Shown here: positions 19,096-28,234 of the stretch, piece after piece | Position numbering within the stretch: the first letter of the stretch is position 1 | Layout: every line of letters starts with the position of its first letter | Source: Strigamia acuminata | Lineage: Eukaryota; Arthropoda; Chilopoda; Geophilomorpha; Linotaeniidae | NCBI GenBank assembly: GCA_949358305.1 | Contig: OX442315.1 | Coordinates: forward strand, 498,001 to 558,000 | Length of the DNA: 60,000 bases | Direction of reading: 5' to 3' | Notes under the pieces: generated by a model | The model's database searches: none | Told to the model about the DNA's origin: nothing | What the model saw: the letters and a program-made list of their open reading frames with translations, nothing else | Position numbers and translations under genes: made by a program

Positions 19096-21368
19096 AATTC
19101 CATGTATTCCTTTGTTGTCAATTTGCTGTCTCGTATTCTTTTCTGCACGAAGCAGAGACTTCCGAACTTTCTCAAGTGTCGCAAAGATGGTTTCCGACCA
19201 TAGTACAGTTCCATCGGCGTTTTCTCCGAGTTGAGCTTTGCAATTCTGTTCCTCAAGTAGTTGAATGTGAGAATGGCTTCGCCCCAGAATCGGTGCTCCA
19301 ATTGCGCATCATAAATGAGAGCCCGCATGCCATTGGCCAAAGTTTGGTTGAGTCTTTCCGAAACTTTATTTTGGACTGGTGTGTACGCATTGGTCCTCTC
19401 GTGTGCAATTCCTTGTTCCTCGAGATATTGCCCAAACTTGTTGGAGCAAAACTCCATTCCGTTGTCAGTACGAATGGCAAGAATTGACTTTCCTAGTAGC
19501 CGCTCGATTCTCTTCGCATGTTTTCGAAATAAATCAAATACTTCGTCCTTTCTCTTCATCAAATAGACAGTAGAGTATCGGGAATAGTCGTCTGTTATTG
19601 TGAGAAAGTACTTATTTCCCGAAAGCGTTTCTGTGCTAAAAGCTCCGCACACGTCCATATGCAGAAGTTGAAGCGGTTCCTTCGATCTAATGCCTGGTAT
19701 GGATTTGTGAGAAACTGCTTTCTTCTTTGCCAAATCACAAACGTCGCATTGTGTAATGGGCACGTCCAAAAAAGGTAATCCGACCACGGCCTCGCGTTTG
19801 CTCATGTCCTGAACACTCGGAAAATGAATGTGCCCTAATCGCTCGTGCCAGAGTCTAGCCTCTTCTGGATTTGACCTTTTCTTGCTTGTGTTCGATGGTT
19901 CTTCATTTTTCTGCTCGCCGACGTTCGCTTTATTCGATTCCTTCGCCTTTAACTTGTCCAAATCGGGTTTTTGGTCGCTAATCCTAATGTAATACAGTCT
20001 GTCTCTCTTTACTCCTTCCATTAACTGCCTTTTCCATTGCGGATCGTAAATTTTTACCAAACCCGCCCCGATAGCGACTCTGCATCTCGCTTCGTCGATG
20101 CACGGCCCCGACATCAAATTCCTACGTAAATCTGGCGCATAATAAACCTTTTTGAGCGTAATTGGGATTGTGTCGTTCCCAACTAGACACATTATGCACA
20201 CATCACCAACTCCTTGTATTTGGATGAGGGTTTTCTTGTCCGCTTGGCTAATAGTTCCGGTCATTTCTCTAAAATTGTGGAATTGACTTCTCTCCTTGCA
20301 GAAGTGTCCAGTGGCGCCGGTGTCGTAAATCCAGCAATTGCTGGCTGCACTGCATTGCGAAATCTCCTCTTCGCTCAATTCCGTAAGAAATCCCACGTCC
20401 AACATATTCGTGTCAAGTTCCTCGACCGTGTTTGTCTTCATGTTGGTGTTAGGCGCCAATTGCAACTGCACAGTGCAATCTTTGGCCCAATGTCCGGGCT
20501 GGTTACAACGGAAACACGGCCCCCGTCCCGTTGACCCGGTACTGTTTCCTCTAAAATTCGTGTTTCTCCCGCCTCGCCAATTCGATCTTCCCCCTTTCTG
20601 TCCCGTGTAATTCGCCTTATTGTTCTGGTTGCTATTCTTTTGTTGGGTTTTTGTTGAATTGTCGCCGCTCTTAGCAGTTGTTGAACCCGATCCAGTGCTA
20701 AATGCGTCTATAATCTGTCCTTGTCCTGTATCTCGCCTTTGTTGTGCGAGTCTGCCTTCCTCGGCGACCAATTCAGCTTCTACTTTCTCCAGGGTGACAT
20801 TAATGTCTTCCCATCTGTAAATCGCTTGAACAATCGACTGGTATTCTTGGGGGAGATATCTAATTAATTGAAAAGCCTGGTATAGATCCTCCAATTTGTG
20901 TTTGACGTCCGCCAACTTCTTTGCTGCGTTGCGAATCTTCGCGGCGAAAACCCCAATTGTTTCCGTCAAAGGATCATACTTCAGGGTGAAGAATTCGTCG
21001 AGCAAACATATTATTCTCGCCCTCGAGACTGGTTCAAAGTTTGTTTTCAGCGTATCCCACGCCTTCTTCGCATCCTCGATTCCACTGAGTAGCTCGTGGT
21101 ACTGCTCTTCAATCGAGTAGTAAATGAGACTAAAAGCTCGTCCCTTCCGCAATTTATAATCCGAGCGATCACGCCAGGACGCTCCGGGTGCCAAAGCCTC
21201 TTCGGTTCCGTCCGTGAATCCCCAGCAACCGTGATGCATGAGGAGAACCTTAATTTGCTGTTTCCAGCCATCGTAATTGAGTCTGTTTAGCAATGTGATT
21301 TTGCGCTCTAATTTGTCCGAATCCATCGTGAAATTCAATGTCCACCGCCCGAAAAATTCCACAAACAC
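19014..21368 (-). CDS. Copia-1 Gag, protease and integrase
   Basis: The likely start is ATG 21326 (MDSDKLERK), 14 codons inside the longest frame. In order: a copia-type Gag (UBN2-like, NYDGWKQQI), a CCHC zinc knuckle (CFRCNQPGHWAKDC), a retropepsin with active site YDTGATGHF, the GAG-pre-integrase His/Cys finger (LWHERLGH, CDVCDLA), and an integrase core with its triad in HMDVCG, IRTDNGMEF and VSERLNQ contexts. The frame departs from the family pattern after CFVQK near 19126 and ends in unrelated residues at 19014. Catalytic residues are all present. Confidence 0.9.
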   Translation of the reverse strand: MFVEFFGRWTLNFTMDSDKLERKITLLNRLNYDGWKQQIKVLLMHHGCWGFTDGTEEALAPGASWRDRSDYKLRKGRAFSLIYYSIEEQYHELLSGIEDAKKAWDTLKTNFEPVSRARIICLLDEFFTLKYDPLTETIGVFAAKIRNAAKKLADVKHKLEDLYQAFQLIRYLPQEYQSIVQAIYRWEDINVTLEKVEAELVAEEGRLAQQRRDTGQGQIIDAFSTGSGSTTAKSGDNSTKTQQKNSNQNNKANYTGQKGGRSNWRGGRNTNFRGNSTGSTGRGPCFRCNQPGHWAKDCTVQLQLAPNTNMKTNTVEELDTNMLDVGFLTELSEEEISQCSAASNCWIYDTGATGHFCKERSQFHNFREMTGTISQADKKTLIQIQGVGDVCIMCLVGNDTIPITLKKVYYAPDLRRNLMSGPCIDEARCRVAIGAGLVKIYDPQWKRQLMEGVKRDRLYYIRISDQKPDLDKLKAKESNKANVGEQKNEEPSNTSKKRSNPEEARLWHERLGHIHFPSVQDMSKREAVVGLPFLDVPITQCDVCDLAKKKAVSHKSIPGIRSKEPLQLLHMDVCGAFSTETLSGNKYFLTITDDYSRYSTVYLMKRKDEVFDLFRKHAKRIERLLGKSILAIRTDNGMEFCSNKFGQYLEEQGIAHERTNAYTPVQNKVSERLNQTLANGMRALIYDAQLEHRFWGEAILTFNYLRNRIAKLNSEKTPMELYYGRKPSLRHLRKFGSLCFVQKRIRDSKLTTKEYMELCSDTQGLQRATEFGCQTFPKSSRQVT

Positions 21369-22129
21369 ACACTAATTCTCTCAAAAACACTTTCAACTAC
21401 TGGTAATCGCAACGGGGTGCAGTGTTGCGATGTTAGTTCGCTCTTAGAATTATGTTAGTATGTATCCTATCACACACTAAGCTAACAATTCAATAATATC
21501 GAAAATAATCAAAAATTCGAAATAATTGTTCATGAAAAATGGCGTCTCTGCAGTAGTTGTGCGCCGTTTTTCCTTTCTCGTTCACACTTCACGTGTGGTT
21601 GGCGAGAAGTACCGTCTTGGTGTCGTTCTCGTACACTGGTATTGTTCGTAAACGTTGTTTTCTCCTCGTAACTCGTCCGCTCGTTTTCCGTCGTTTGAAA
21701 TTCGTCTTTGTTCCCCAAATTGTCCGTTGTTTCGCCGTTTGTCAACGTTTTCCTGCTCACACTTCACGTGTGGTTGGCTGGAACAGTCGCCGTCGTATTC
21801 CAGACGTCTTTCCGCCGAAAATGTTGACACGTTGACAATGCGTATTGCGCCTTCGCAATATGGGAACAAATTTCCCCAAAACGAAAAGAGAAAACGTTTA
21901 AACAAAATGTTTTACAGTTTTTCGAACCCTTATTGTTCCTGTGTGGTTTGGTGACTGCTTGCTGCTTCCTTATCTCGAATTTAGTGGCACTAACACAGAC
22001 TGGCTTCTTCTCCCATGGGCGCCGCCATCTTGGATAAATAGAGATGAGTCGCCTTGGTGACCTCCAAATGGCAGCTGACTTCACAAAGTTGCTCCAGATG
22101 TTTCTCATCGTTATTGCGGCCCATAACCT
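21369..22129 (-). other. Copia-1 leader
   Basis: Non-coding leader between gag and the primer site. The plus strand has a direct repeat TCACACTTCACGTGTGGTTG at about 21581 and 21757. A CCAAGATGGCGGC box reads on the element's sense strand at 22021-22033. Confidence 0.75.
22118..22128 (-). promoter_or_regulatory. Copia-1 primer site: internal tRNA-iMet half
   Basis: The sense strand reads GGTTATGGGCC one base after the 5' LTR. This matches the anticodon-stem region of initiator tRNA-Met (CTGGGCCCATAACC), the half-tRNA primer described for Drosophila copia, and not the tRNA 3' end. Confidence 0.75.
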
Positions 22130-22437
22130 TGTTAATTTGTAGTGAAAACTTATACATATTGTGTATAAAAGCAGTGGTGTAAAAAACACCTTTTGTGAGA
22201 AGAAATAAGCGACATCTTTATGTGTTGAAAGCAGAAAAGCAAGTGAGTTTTATTATCCAGTCATGTGACCAGAAAGAACATAAACAGCGCCCCCTTTGGG
22301 CAAAATACATAAGCTGCATGTAAACAAACACAGCAGCTAGTCTTACAAATAATACAGCGCGCAAATAAACAAGTATAATAAATACAAAGCGTATCACCGC
22401 TTGATGATACGACACAAGAGTACATAAAAGCCTAACA
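22130..22437 (-). repeat. Copia-1 5' LTR
   Basis: 308-bp partner of 16532-16839. One substitution was noted between the two copies, which implies a recent insertion. Confidence 0.95.
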
Positions 22438-22442
22438 GAATG

Positions 22443-22698
22443 CCGGAAAAGGGAAAAAGGACCTCCGACTATCACCTAAGGTCGGGCGGTCCCGTCCCTG
22501 AAATGTCCGCGAAGGCGAAAGCCCGAGCGAACAAAAGAAGAGAGAAGGCGCAGAAAGAGGAGCAAGCTGCATCGCTCGCGGCCCTAGACGGGCCAGAGCG
22601 AGAGCGGGTTCCCTTGAATATGCAACCCTTCGAAGATATCGATACGGAAGTCCTGGAAATTCGAGAAGAAATTCACGACAAATCACCAGAACGAGTAT
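22443..22698 (+). pseudogene. Element Y Gag, second fragment
   Basis: Continues in frame after the copia-1 insertion. It is rich in Lys/Arg/Glu (MSAKAKARANKRREKAQKEE) and stops being Y sequence where gypsy-A inserted at the GTAT duplication (22695-22698). The apparent stop in the ongoing frame lies inside the gypsy LTR. Confidence 0.65.
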
Positions 22699-23271
22699 TG
22701 TTACGTGGATTCCGGGCCTGATCAGGTTTCCACGCAACTGTGTTTAATTGGGGTTTTAATGAGTGTGAAAAGGAAGGAATGAGATTCATTTATGCTTTAA
22801 ATTCAATTCAGATTTATTTGACCGGACAAACAGAGTTTGTTCGATCCCTTTTAAATTCAGTTACATTTATTCTCAAACAGGTCAGAATGTTATTTGGATA
22901 AACTATCATTTTACATTTATCAAATGTACAACCTTTATTAATTGGGTTATAAAACAACTGTGTGATAATCTAAATGTAATGCAATCAAATTGGTTTTATA
23001 GTCATCAGCCGCGCTCTTTATTGAGGCGACATCAGACTCTCTAGTTCCTGAAAAGCAAAAGTGATTAGAGAGCTGTCTTAGTGCGGGCTCCTTATTTATA
23101 GCAAATCTGCCATAAACCCCATAATTGAATTGATCGGTCCATCACATGGCGATGACGGAGTCCAACCGTCAGCGCCATCTGTGGCCGAAATTTAGCAACA
23201 TTTAACCTAATAATGATTCGAATTACGTGCTACGAATCGCGCATCAATTGGCACGGTTCGTACACGTGACA
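22699..23271 (-). repeat. Gypsy-A 3' LTR
   Basis: 573 bp, no difference from 30595-31167 noticed. Plus-strand CTTATTTATAGC near 23091 is the inverse of a TATA box (GCTATAAATAAG) on the sense strand. The polypurine tract AAAAAAGGGAGT abuts it on the minus strand (23272-23285). Confidence 0.95.
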
Positions 23272-24437
23272 ACTCCCTTTTTTGCTGTGTTTTGGACCCC
23301 AAAATACAAATTTCGGTACCAGACAGGTGTCTTTTAAATCGGACATTCTTTAAGGAATGTTCGGCTACTTCTACCCTTCATAAGTTATCACTCAGTTGTT
23401 TCATTATTATCACACAAACTTAAATCATTCTGGAGTTAACTTTACTCCCTTTTATTCCAATGTTACTATTCCAATTAAATCATAAAATAATTCAACTTAA
23501 ACTAACTTAATATCACTAATACAATTTCTGCTTTTCCATTTTTTCATTTTTACATGTTTGAAAAATCCAACAAAAACATAAATCAAAAGAAAAATTTTTG
23601 TCAAAGTTAAATTATCAAAATCAAAATTCATATTTTTGCACAATACTCAAAATCATTCACACTACAAACAAGCATTTTCATAATCAATTACAATTCTTAA
23701 CAATTTTCAAAGTGGGAATAAACAAATTCAAAAAATATTTTTCCAATTTCTCTAATTTTCTTTAAAATTAACAATACCGTTAAAACATCAACACATTTCA
23801 ATTATTTACAACAATTAACTCTTATTTACATTCAATCAAAATTATGCCGTGAAATATTTACATTAAATTTATCAAAAATTTCATCACAAAATATTTACAG
23901 TTTGTCAAAATCAATTCAAATTTATTCATTTTCAACAAAATTCGCAATTATTTATTTTCATCGCATCCTTCGAACACTCGTGTCATTACTATTAATTTTT
24001 GATTATTTCTAATTTTTATCCTATTTAATAAACCCAATGAAATTCAGTGCAGATGGCGAAGGTTGCGATGGGTCCTTTCACATTCCCAGCCATTCGCACC
24101 ATTGTTTATCTTAATTCCTTTCATATTCTAAAATTATTTTATCTCACAACAATATTTTATTAAATTTAATCTTCAACTATTTAAAATTTAGTCTAGAATG
24201 TCTTCACCTAATTAATATTTGACACAAGTGAGGAAAATGGCGGTGAATTTTATTTCACGAAATTCGTTCATAAGGACGTTAAAAACATCACACTTCATTT
24301 CTAAAATCACCTAAAAACATTCACAACATGCACACAAACCTTTTAACACACAATTTAACACAATTTATCAACAAATAATCCGTAGAAGACTTTGTTTCGG
24401 GTCACGCTATTATCTGCGTTCACCGTTGCAAAGAACT
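23272..24437 (-). other. Gypsy-A 3' untranslated region
   Basis: About 1.15 kb of very AT-rich sequence between the pol stop and the polypurine tract. No env, zinc finger or other conserved frame was seen. The same region in gypsy-B (49380-50440) is similar and also non-coding. Confidence 0.75.
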
Positions 24438-27400
24438 TTAGTAGCCATGACGATAATCTTTTCGTTTCAACGGTCTGAGTCTGCGCGACCGGAAATCATC
24501 ATTTTTTGTGTTTGCGCCATCTGGTGGCGGATTTTTAAGTTGGTTTTTATCATTTTCGTTCGTGGGCTGTGATTCAAATAGCGATTTCAATGAAATTTGT
24601 TCCGTATCATCTATATAACGCTCCTTTGGCTTGATTCTTGTTGTTTTCACTGGTTTTTCTGTGTTTTCAACCACAATTTCACCATTTTTACTGATTTTTT
24701 TCACTTTTTCAGCAAATTTTACTTTCTTTTCTGGCATATCTTTCAGAACTTCATCTATTTCTTCTTCAATTCGTTCCTTATATGGCTTTAACCTTTCTAC
24801 ATTCACTATATCACTTTTCTTTCTTGTAGAATTGATGATTTCATAGTCATTAGGTGCAGTTCTTCGCACAATTTCATACGGGCCGGAAAATTGCGGTAAA
24901 AGCTTCTCTGACAAGCCAACTTTTCTGTTGATGGTTTTCAGATAAACCAATTCACCTGGTTCAAATTCTTTGTTGACTCTATCTTCATCAAATCTTTTCT
25001 TACTTTTTACAGATTGTTTTTCAAGTCTCTCATTTGCAATTTTCCTGGCTGCTCGAATGAATTTTGCTGTCCTTAAGGTAAATTCTTTCTGTGGCAGGTC
25101 CAAATTAACATCTACTGTCAAATCCACATCATATCCACGAAGTAAATAGTGTGGTGTATATCCTGTTGTTTCATGAACGGCCGTGTTATACGAAAACAGG
25201 AGAAATGGAAGAAATTCGTCCCAGTCAGTGTGTTCTTCATTAACATAACTTTGCAACATTTTTGCGAATGTCGCATTAAATCTCTCAGTTAATCCATTTG
25301 TTCTTGGATGGTATCCTGACGTAGTTTTATGCAAACTTTTAAACATATTTGAGACTTCCTCAACCATTTTATTCCTGTATTCGGTTCCCCGGTCGCTTAG
25401 GATTTCTCTTGGACTGCCTTCTTTCAGAATAACTTCATAAAGCAATGTTTTTGCTGCTTCTAACGCTGTAGCTGCTGCTGCTGGTCTAGCTATTGCATTT
25501 CTAGAAAGGTAATCAGTTACAACAAAAACATGTTTATTTCCAAGACGTGATAATGGAAAAGGTCCAAGTGTATCTATTCCAATTCGCTCAAAGGGCTTTG
25601 AGACTGTTGACCATGGCTGCATTAATCCTTTAGCTGGCGTTGTCATTGTTTTTGCTTTTGCGCAATGTTGGCAGGACAAGACGTAATTTCTGACATCTTT
25701 GTAGATTCTTGTCCAGAAGAATCGTGTTCTTACCCGTTTCCACGTTTTTGCCAATCCCAAATGAGCTCCTAGTAATCCATCGTGCATTTCATGCAATACA
25801 TCTTTTTGAAGTTGTTTTGGAACTACTAGTAGTAAATCTTCCATGTTCAGGGAACTGTTAAGTTTTTTCTTCCTGAACAACGTTTTGTTTTGAAGAACGA
25901 ACTGCTTTAGTGGTCGTCTTCTTCTTCTTGGAAGTTGCTCTTGGTTTTCTAGCGCTGTTATGAGGTCCAGAAGTTTGGGATCCTTCCTCTGTTCAACAGG
26001 GAGGTCCAAGTTTTCCAAGAAAAGCGAAGGTAATTTTTCTATTTCTTCTTCACTTAATTCTTCCTGGATCCTACTTAAAGCATCGGCATCTGTATGTTTC
26101 TTGCCGCTTTTATGAAATATTTCAAAATCATACTCAGCTAGTTGCAGCGCCCACCTGGCTAGACGTCCATTTGGATTTCGGACTCCTTTCAGCCATTGGA
26201 GGGCAGAATGGTCGGTAATAATTTGGAATTTCTGTCCATATAAGTACGGTCTAAACTTTTCAATAGCAAAAATGATTGCTAACATTTCCCTTTCAGTTGC
26301 AGTGTAATTCATTTCTGCTGTGCTCATCATACGACTTGCATAAGCGATGACACGCTCTTGATTGTTGACTTTTTGCTTCAAAATAGCTCCTAATCCATAG
26401 GCACTTGCATCGCATGAAATCATGAAGGGCTGAGTAAAATCTGGATGTGCTAACACCGGCACTGTTATTAATGCTGTTCGAAGCGTGTGGAATGCTTTCT
26501 CATGGGGAGGTCCCCAATCAAACTTTTCATCTTTTTTGGTTAGATTCACCAGAGGTTTGGAAATGTCCGCAAAACTTTTAATAAATTTCCGGTAATACGA
26601 GCATAATCCTAGAAAACCACGTAGTTGTTTAACGTTCACAGGAATCGGAAACTTCGCCACAGAATCCAAATTCCTGGGATCCGGTGAAATACCTTCAGCA
26701 TCAACCACATGTCCGAGATATCGTATGGTGTGTGTCGCAAACGTACATTTACTCAGCTTAACTTTGAGATTCGCTGTTCTAAGCTTTTGGAAAACTGCCT
26801 CCAAATCAACGAGGTGCTGATCGAAAGTCTTTGAAAACACTATCAAATCGTCAAGATATGCAATGCATACTTTTCCCAGGAGGTTACCAAGCACTTTGTT
26901 CATCAATTTTTGAAAGGCGGCTGGGCTGTTACATAATCCCATTCCAAGGACATTAAACTCATAATGTCCGCTAGACGTGGTAAACGCTGTCTTTTCACGA
27001 TCTTGTTCGTCTATTTCGACTTGGTGATATCCCTGGATGAGATCCATCATTGAAAAATACTTCGCACCCGCTAATTGATCTAGGGTGTCATCAATACGTG
27101 GTAAGGGATAAACCATTTTCTTTGTTACCGCGTTTAACCGTCTCCAATCTACACAAAATCTCCATTTGCCATCTCTCTTCTTGATGAGTAGTACTGGTGC
27201 ACTCCATGGGCTCTCGGATTCTCTAATGACTCCCTGGTCAAGTAACTTCTTTGTTTCTGCATCCTCGATTTCTTTCTCCTTAATTGATCTTCTATAAGGT
27301 TGTAAATGGATTGGAGGAGAATCTCCAGTATCAATTCGATGTTTAATCGCGTGAGCTCTGCCTAAATCATTGTCAGTTTTCGCAAATCTATCAGAATTTT

Positions 27401-28163
27401 TCTCTAGCAGTTGTCGCATCAGTTCTTGTTGTGATGGCGTCATATTATCATTTGCCATGGCCGTGCTAAAGTCAAATTGATCAACTCTATTTTCATCAAG
27501 CACGCCAGACTCAATTACATAAAAAGCTTTTGCTATTGCTGAGTTTTTTCCTAAATAGATTGTCTTTTTAGTTGGATTCGCAACTCGCAGAACTCCTTCA
27601 CCTTTTCTGAATTTAGTCAATGTTTTGCAACAAATCACTCCAAAACGATCAATTACTCCACTGAGTGGTTCTATGAATAGTTCATCATCTACTTTCTTTG
27701 CAATTTTTATTGGAACTACACATTCATGTAATGCTGGAATTGTTATTGGTTTTAAAACTCGGGCTATGTAATTTACATCAGTATAATTCTTTGACATTGG
27801 GAAAACTTCTTGTTGTTCATCTTTTGGGCCTACAAAGATCTTCTGTTGGTCATAGTCGAGTTTACACTTTGCAGATCTTAAGAAATTATCTCCTAGCAGT
27901 AAATGTCGTCCAAATCCATTGACAATCAACACTTCGATGGTATGTTGTTGTTGTCCAACATCAATGGTAATCCTGGTTTTTCCTTCTGGGATTATCAATG
28001 AGCCATCCACAACTCTCAATCGAACACCTGGGCAGGGTTGATATTTGAGCTGCAGAGTTCTCACCAAATCTTCACTGATGATATTACGAAAACCTCCAGA
28101 ATCCAAGACACCAGTAATTTCCATACCATTTAATACTACTGGAATCTGCAAAAGTTCATCCAT
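24438..28163 (-). CDS. Gypsy-A Pol: protease, RT, RNase H, integrase
   Basis: The ORF has 1241 codons from its first ATG. It is probably translated as a Gag-Pol fusion by -1 frameshifting from 28244, since the frame is open upstream to the gag stop. Domains: retropepsin with DSGG at residues 21-24 (Ala of the usual DSGA is Gly) and LLLGDNF; RT with YLDD at 436-439; RNase H (SCDASAYGLG, TATEREML, ITDHSALQWL, DADALSR); integrase zinc finger (HDGLLGAHLG, CQHCAKAK); core triad in IDTLGPF, LSDRGTEY and LTERFNA; then a GPY/F-type motif (FSGPYEIVRR) and a basic tail. No chromodomain is visible. All catalytic acids are present and no internal stop exists, so the protein looks functional. Confidence 0.95.
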   Translation of the reverse strand: MDELLQIPVVLNGMEITGVLDSGGFRNIISEDLVRTLQLKYQPCPGVRLRVVDGSLIIPEGKTRITIDVGQQQHTIEVLIVNGFGRHLLLGDNFLRSAKCKLDYDQQKIFVGPKDEQQEVFPMSKNYTDVNYIARVLKPITIPALHECVVPIKIAKKVDDELFIEPLSGVIDRFGVICCKTLTKFRKGEGVLRVANPTKKTIYLGKNSAIAKAFYVIESGVLDENRVDQFDFSTAMANDNMTPSQQELMRQLLEKNSDRFAKTDNDLGRAHAIKHRIDTGDSPPIHLQPYRRSIKEKEIEDAETKKLLDQGVIRESESPWSAPVLLIKKRDGKWRFCVDWRRLNAVTKKMVYPLPRIDDTLDQLAGAKYFSMMDLIQGYHQVEIDEQDREKTAFTTSSGHYEFNVLGMGLCNSPAAFQKLMNKVLGNLLGKVCIAYLDDLIVFSKTFDQHLVDLEAVFQKLRTANLKVKLSKCTFATHTIRYLGHVVDAEGISPDPRNLDSVAKFPIPVNVKQLRGFLGLCSYYRKFIKSFADISKPLVNLTKKDEKFDWGPPHEKAFHTLRTALITVPVLAHPDFTQPFMISCDASAYGLGAILKQKVNNQERVIAYASRMMSTAEMNYTATEREMLAIIFAIEKFRPYLYGQKFQIITDHSALQWLKGVRNPNGRLARWALQLAEYDFEIFHKSGKKHTDADALSRIQEELSEEEIEKLPSLFLENLDLPVEQRKDPKLLDLITALENQEQLPRRRRRPLKQFVLQNKTLFRKKKLNSSLNMEDLLLVVPKQLQKDVLHEMHDGLLGAHLGLAKTWKRVRTRFFWTRIYKDVRNYVLSCQHCAKAKTMTTPAKGLMQPWSTVSKPFERIGIDTLGPFPLSRLGNKHVFVVTDYLSRNAIARPAAAATALEAAKTLLYEVILKEGSPREILSDRGTEYRNKMVEEVSNMFKSLHKTTSGYHPRTNGLTERFNATFAKMLQSYVNEEHTDWDEFLPFLLFSYNTAVHETTGYTPHYLLRGYDVDLTVDVNLDLPQKEFTLRTAKFIRAARKIANERLEKQSVKSKKRFDEDRVNKEFEPGELVYLKTINRKVGLSEKLLPQFSGPYEIVRRTAPNDYEIINSTRKKSDIVNVERLKPYKERIEEEIDEVLKDMPEKKVKFAEKVKKISKNGEIVVENTEKPVKTTRIKPKERYIDDTEQISLKSLFESQPTNENDKNQLKNPPPDGANTKNDDFRSRRLRPLKRKDYRHGY

Positions 28164-28234
28164 AGCGTGTAACTCGATAATTTCTAATTTCCTTTTTCTT
28201 CTTTTCTTTTTGTTATTTCGTCTTTGTGGCCATT

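Larger units (their letters stand above)
16532..22437 (-). mobile_element. Copia-1: full-length Ty1/copia retrotransposon
   Basis: Two 308-bp LTRs (16532-16839 and 22130-22437) start TGTTA and end TAACA; only one base difference was noticed (near 16588). They are flanked by the perfect 5-bp duplication GAATG (16527-16531 and 22438-22442). Minus-strand order is 5' LTR, primer site, about 760-nt leader, Gag-protease-integrase frame, RT-RNase H frame, polypurine tract, 3' LTR. That integrase-before-RT order defines Ty1/copia. It sits inside element Y's gag. One frame break makes it non-functional unless frameshifting is used. Confidence 0.95.

Noticed and set aside
23272-24437. Possible env gene after gypsy-A pol
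   Set aside because: No long frame, signal peptide or membrane segment; the region is AT-rich and non-coding in gypsy-B as well.
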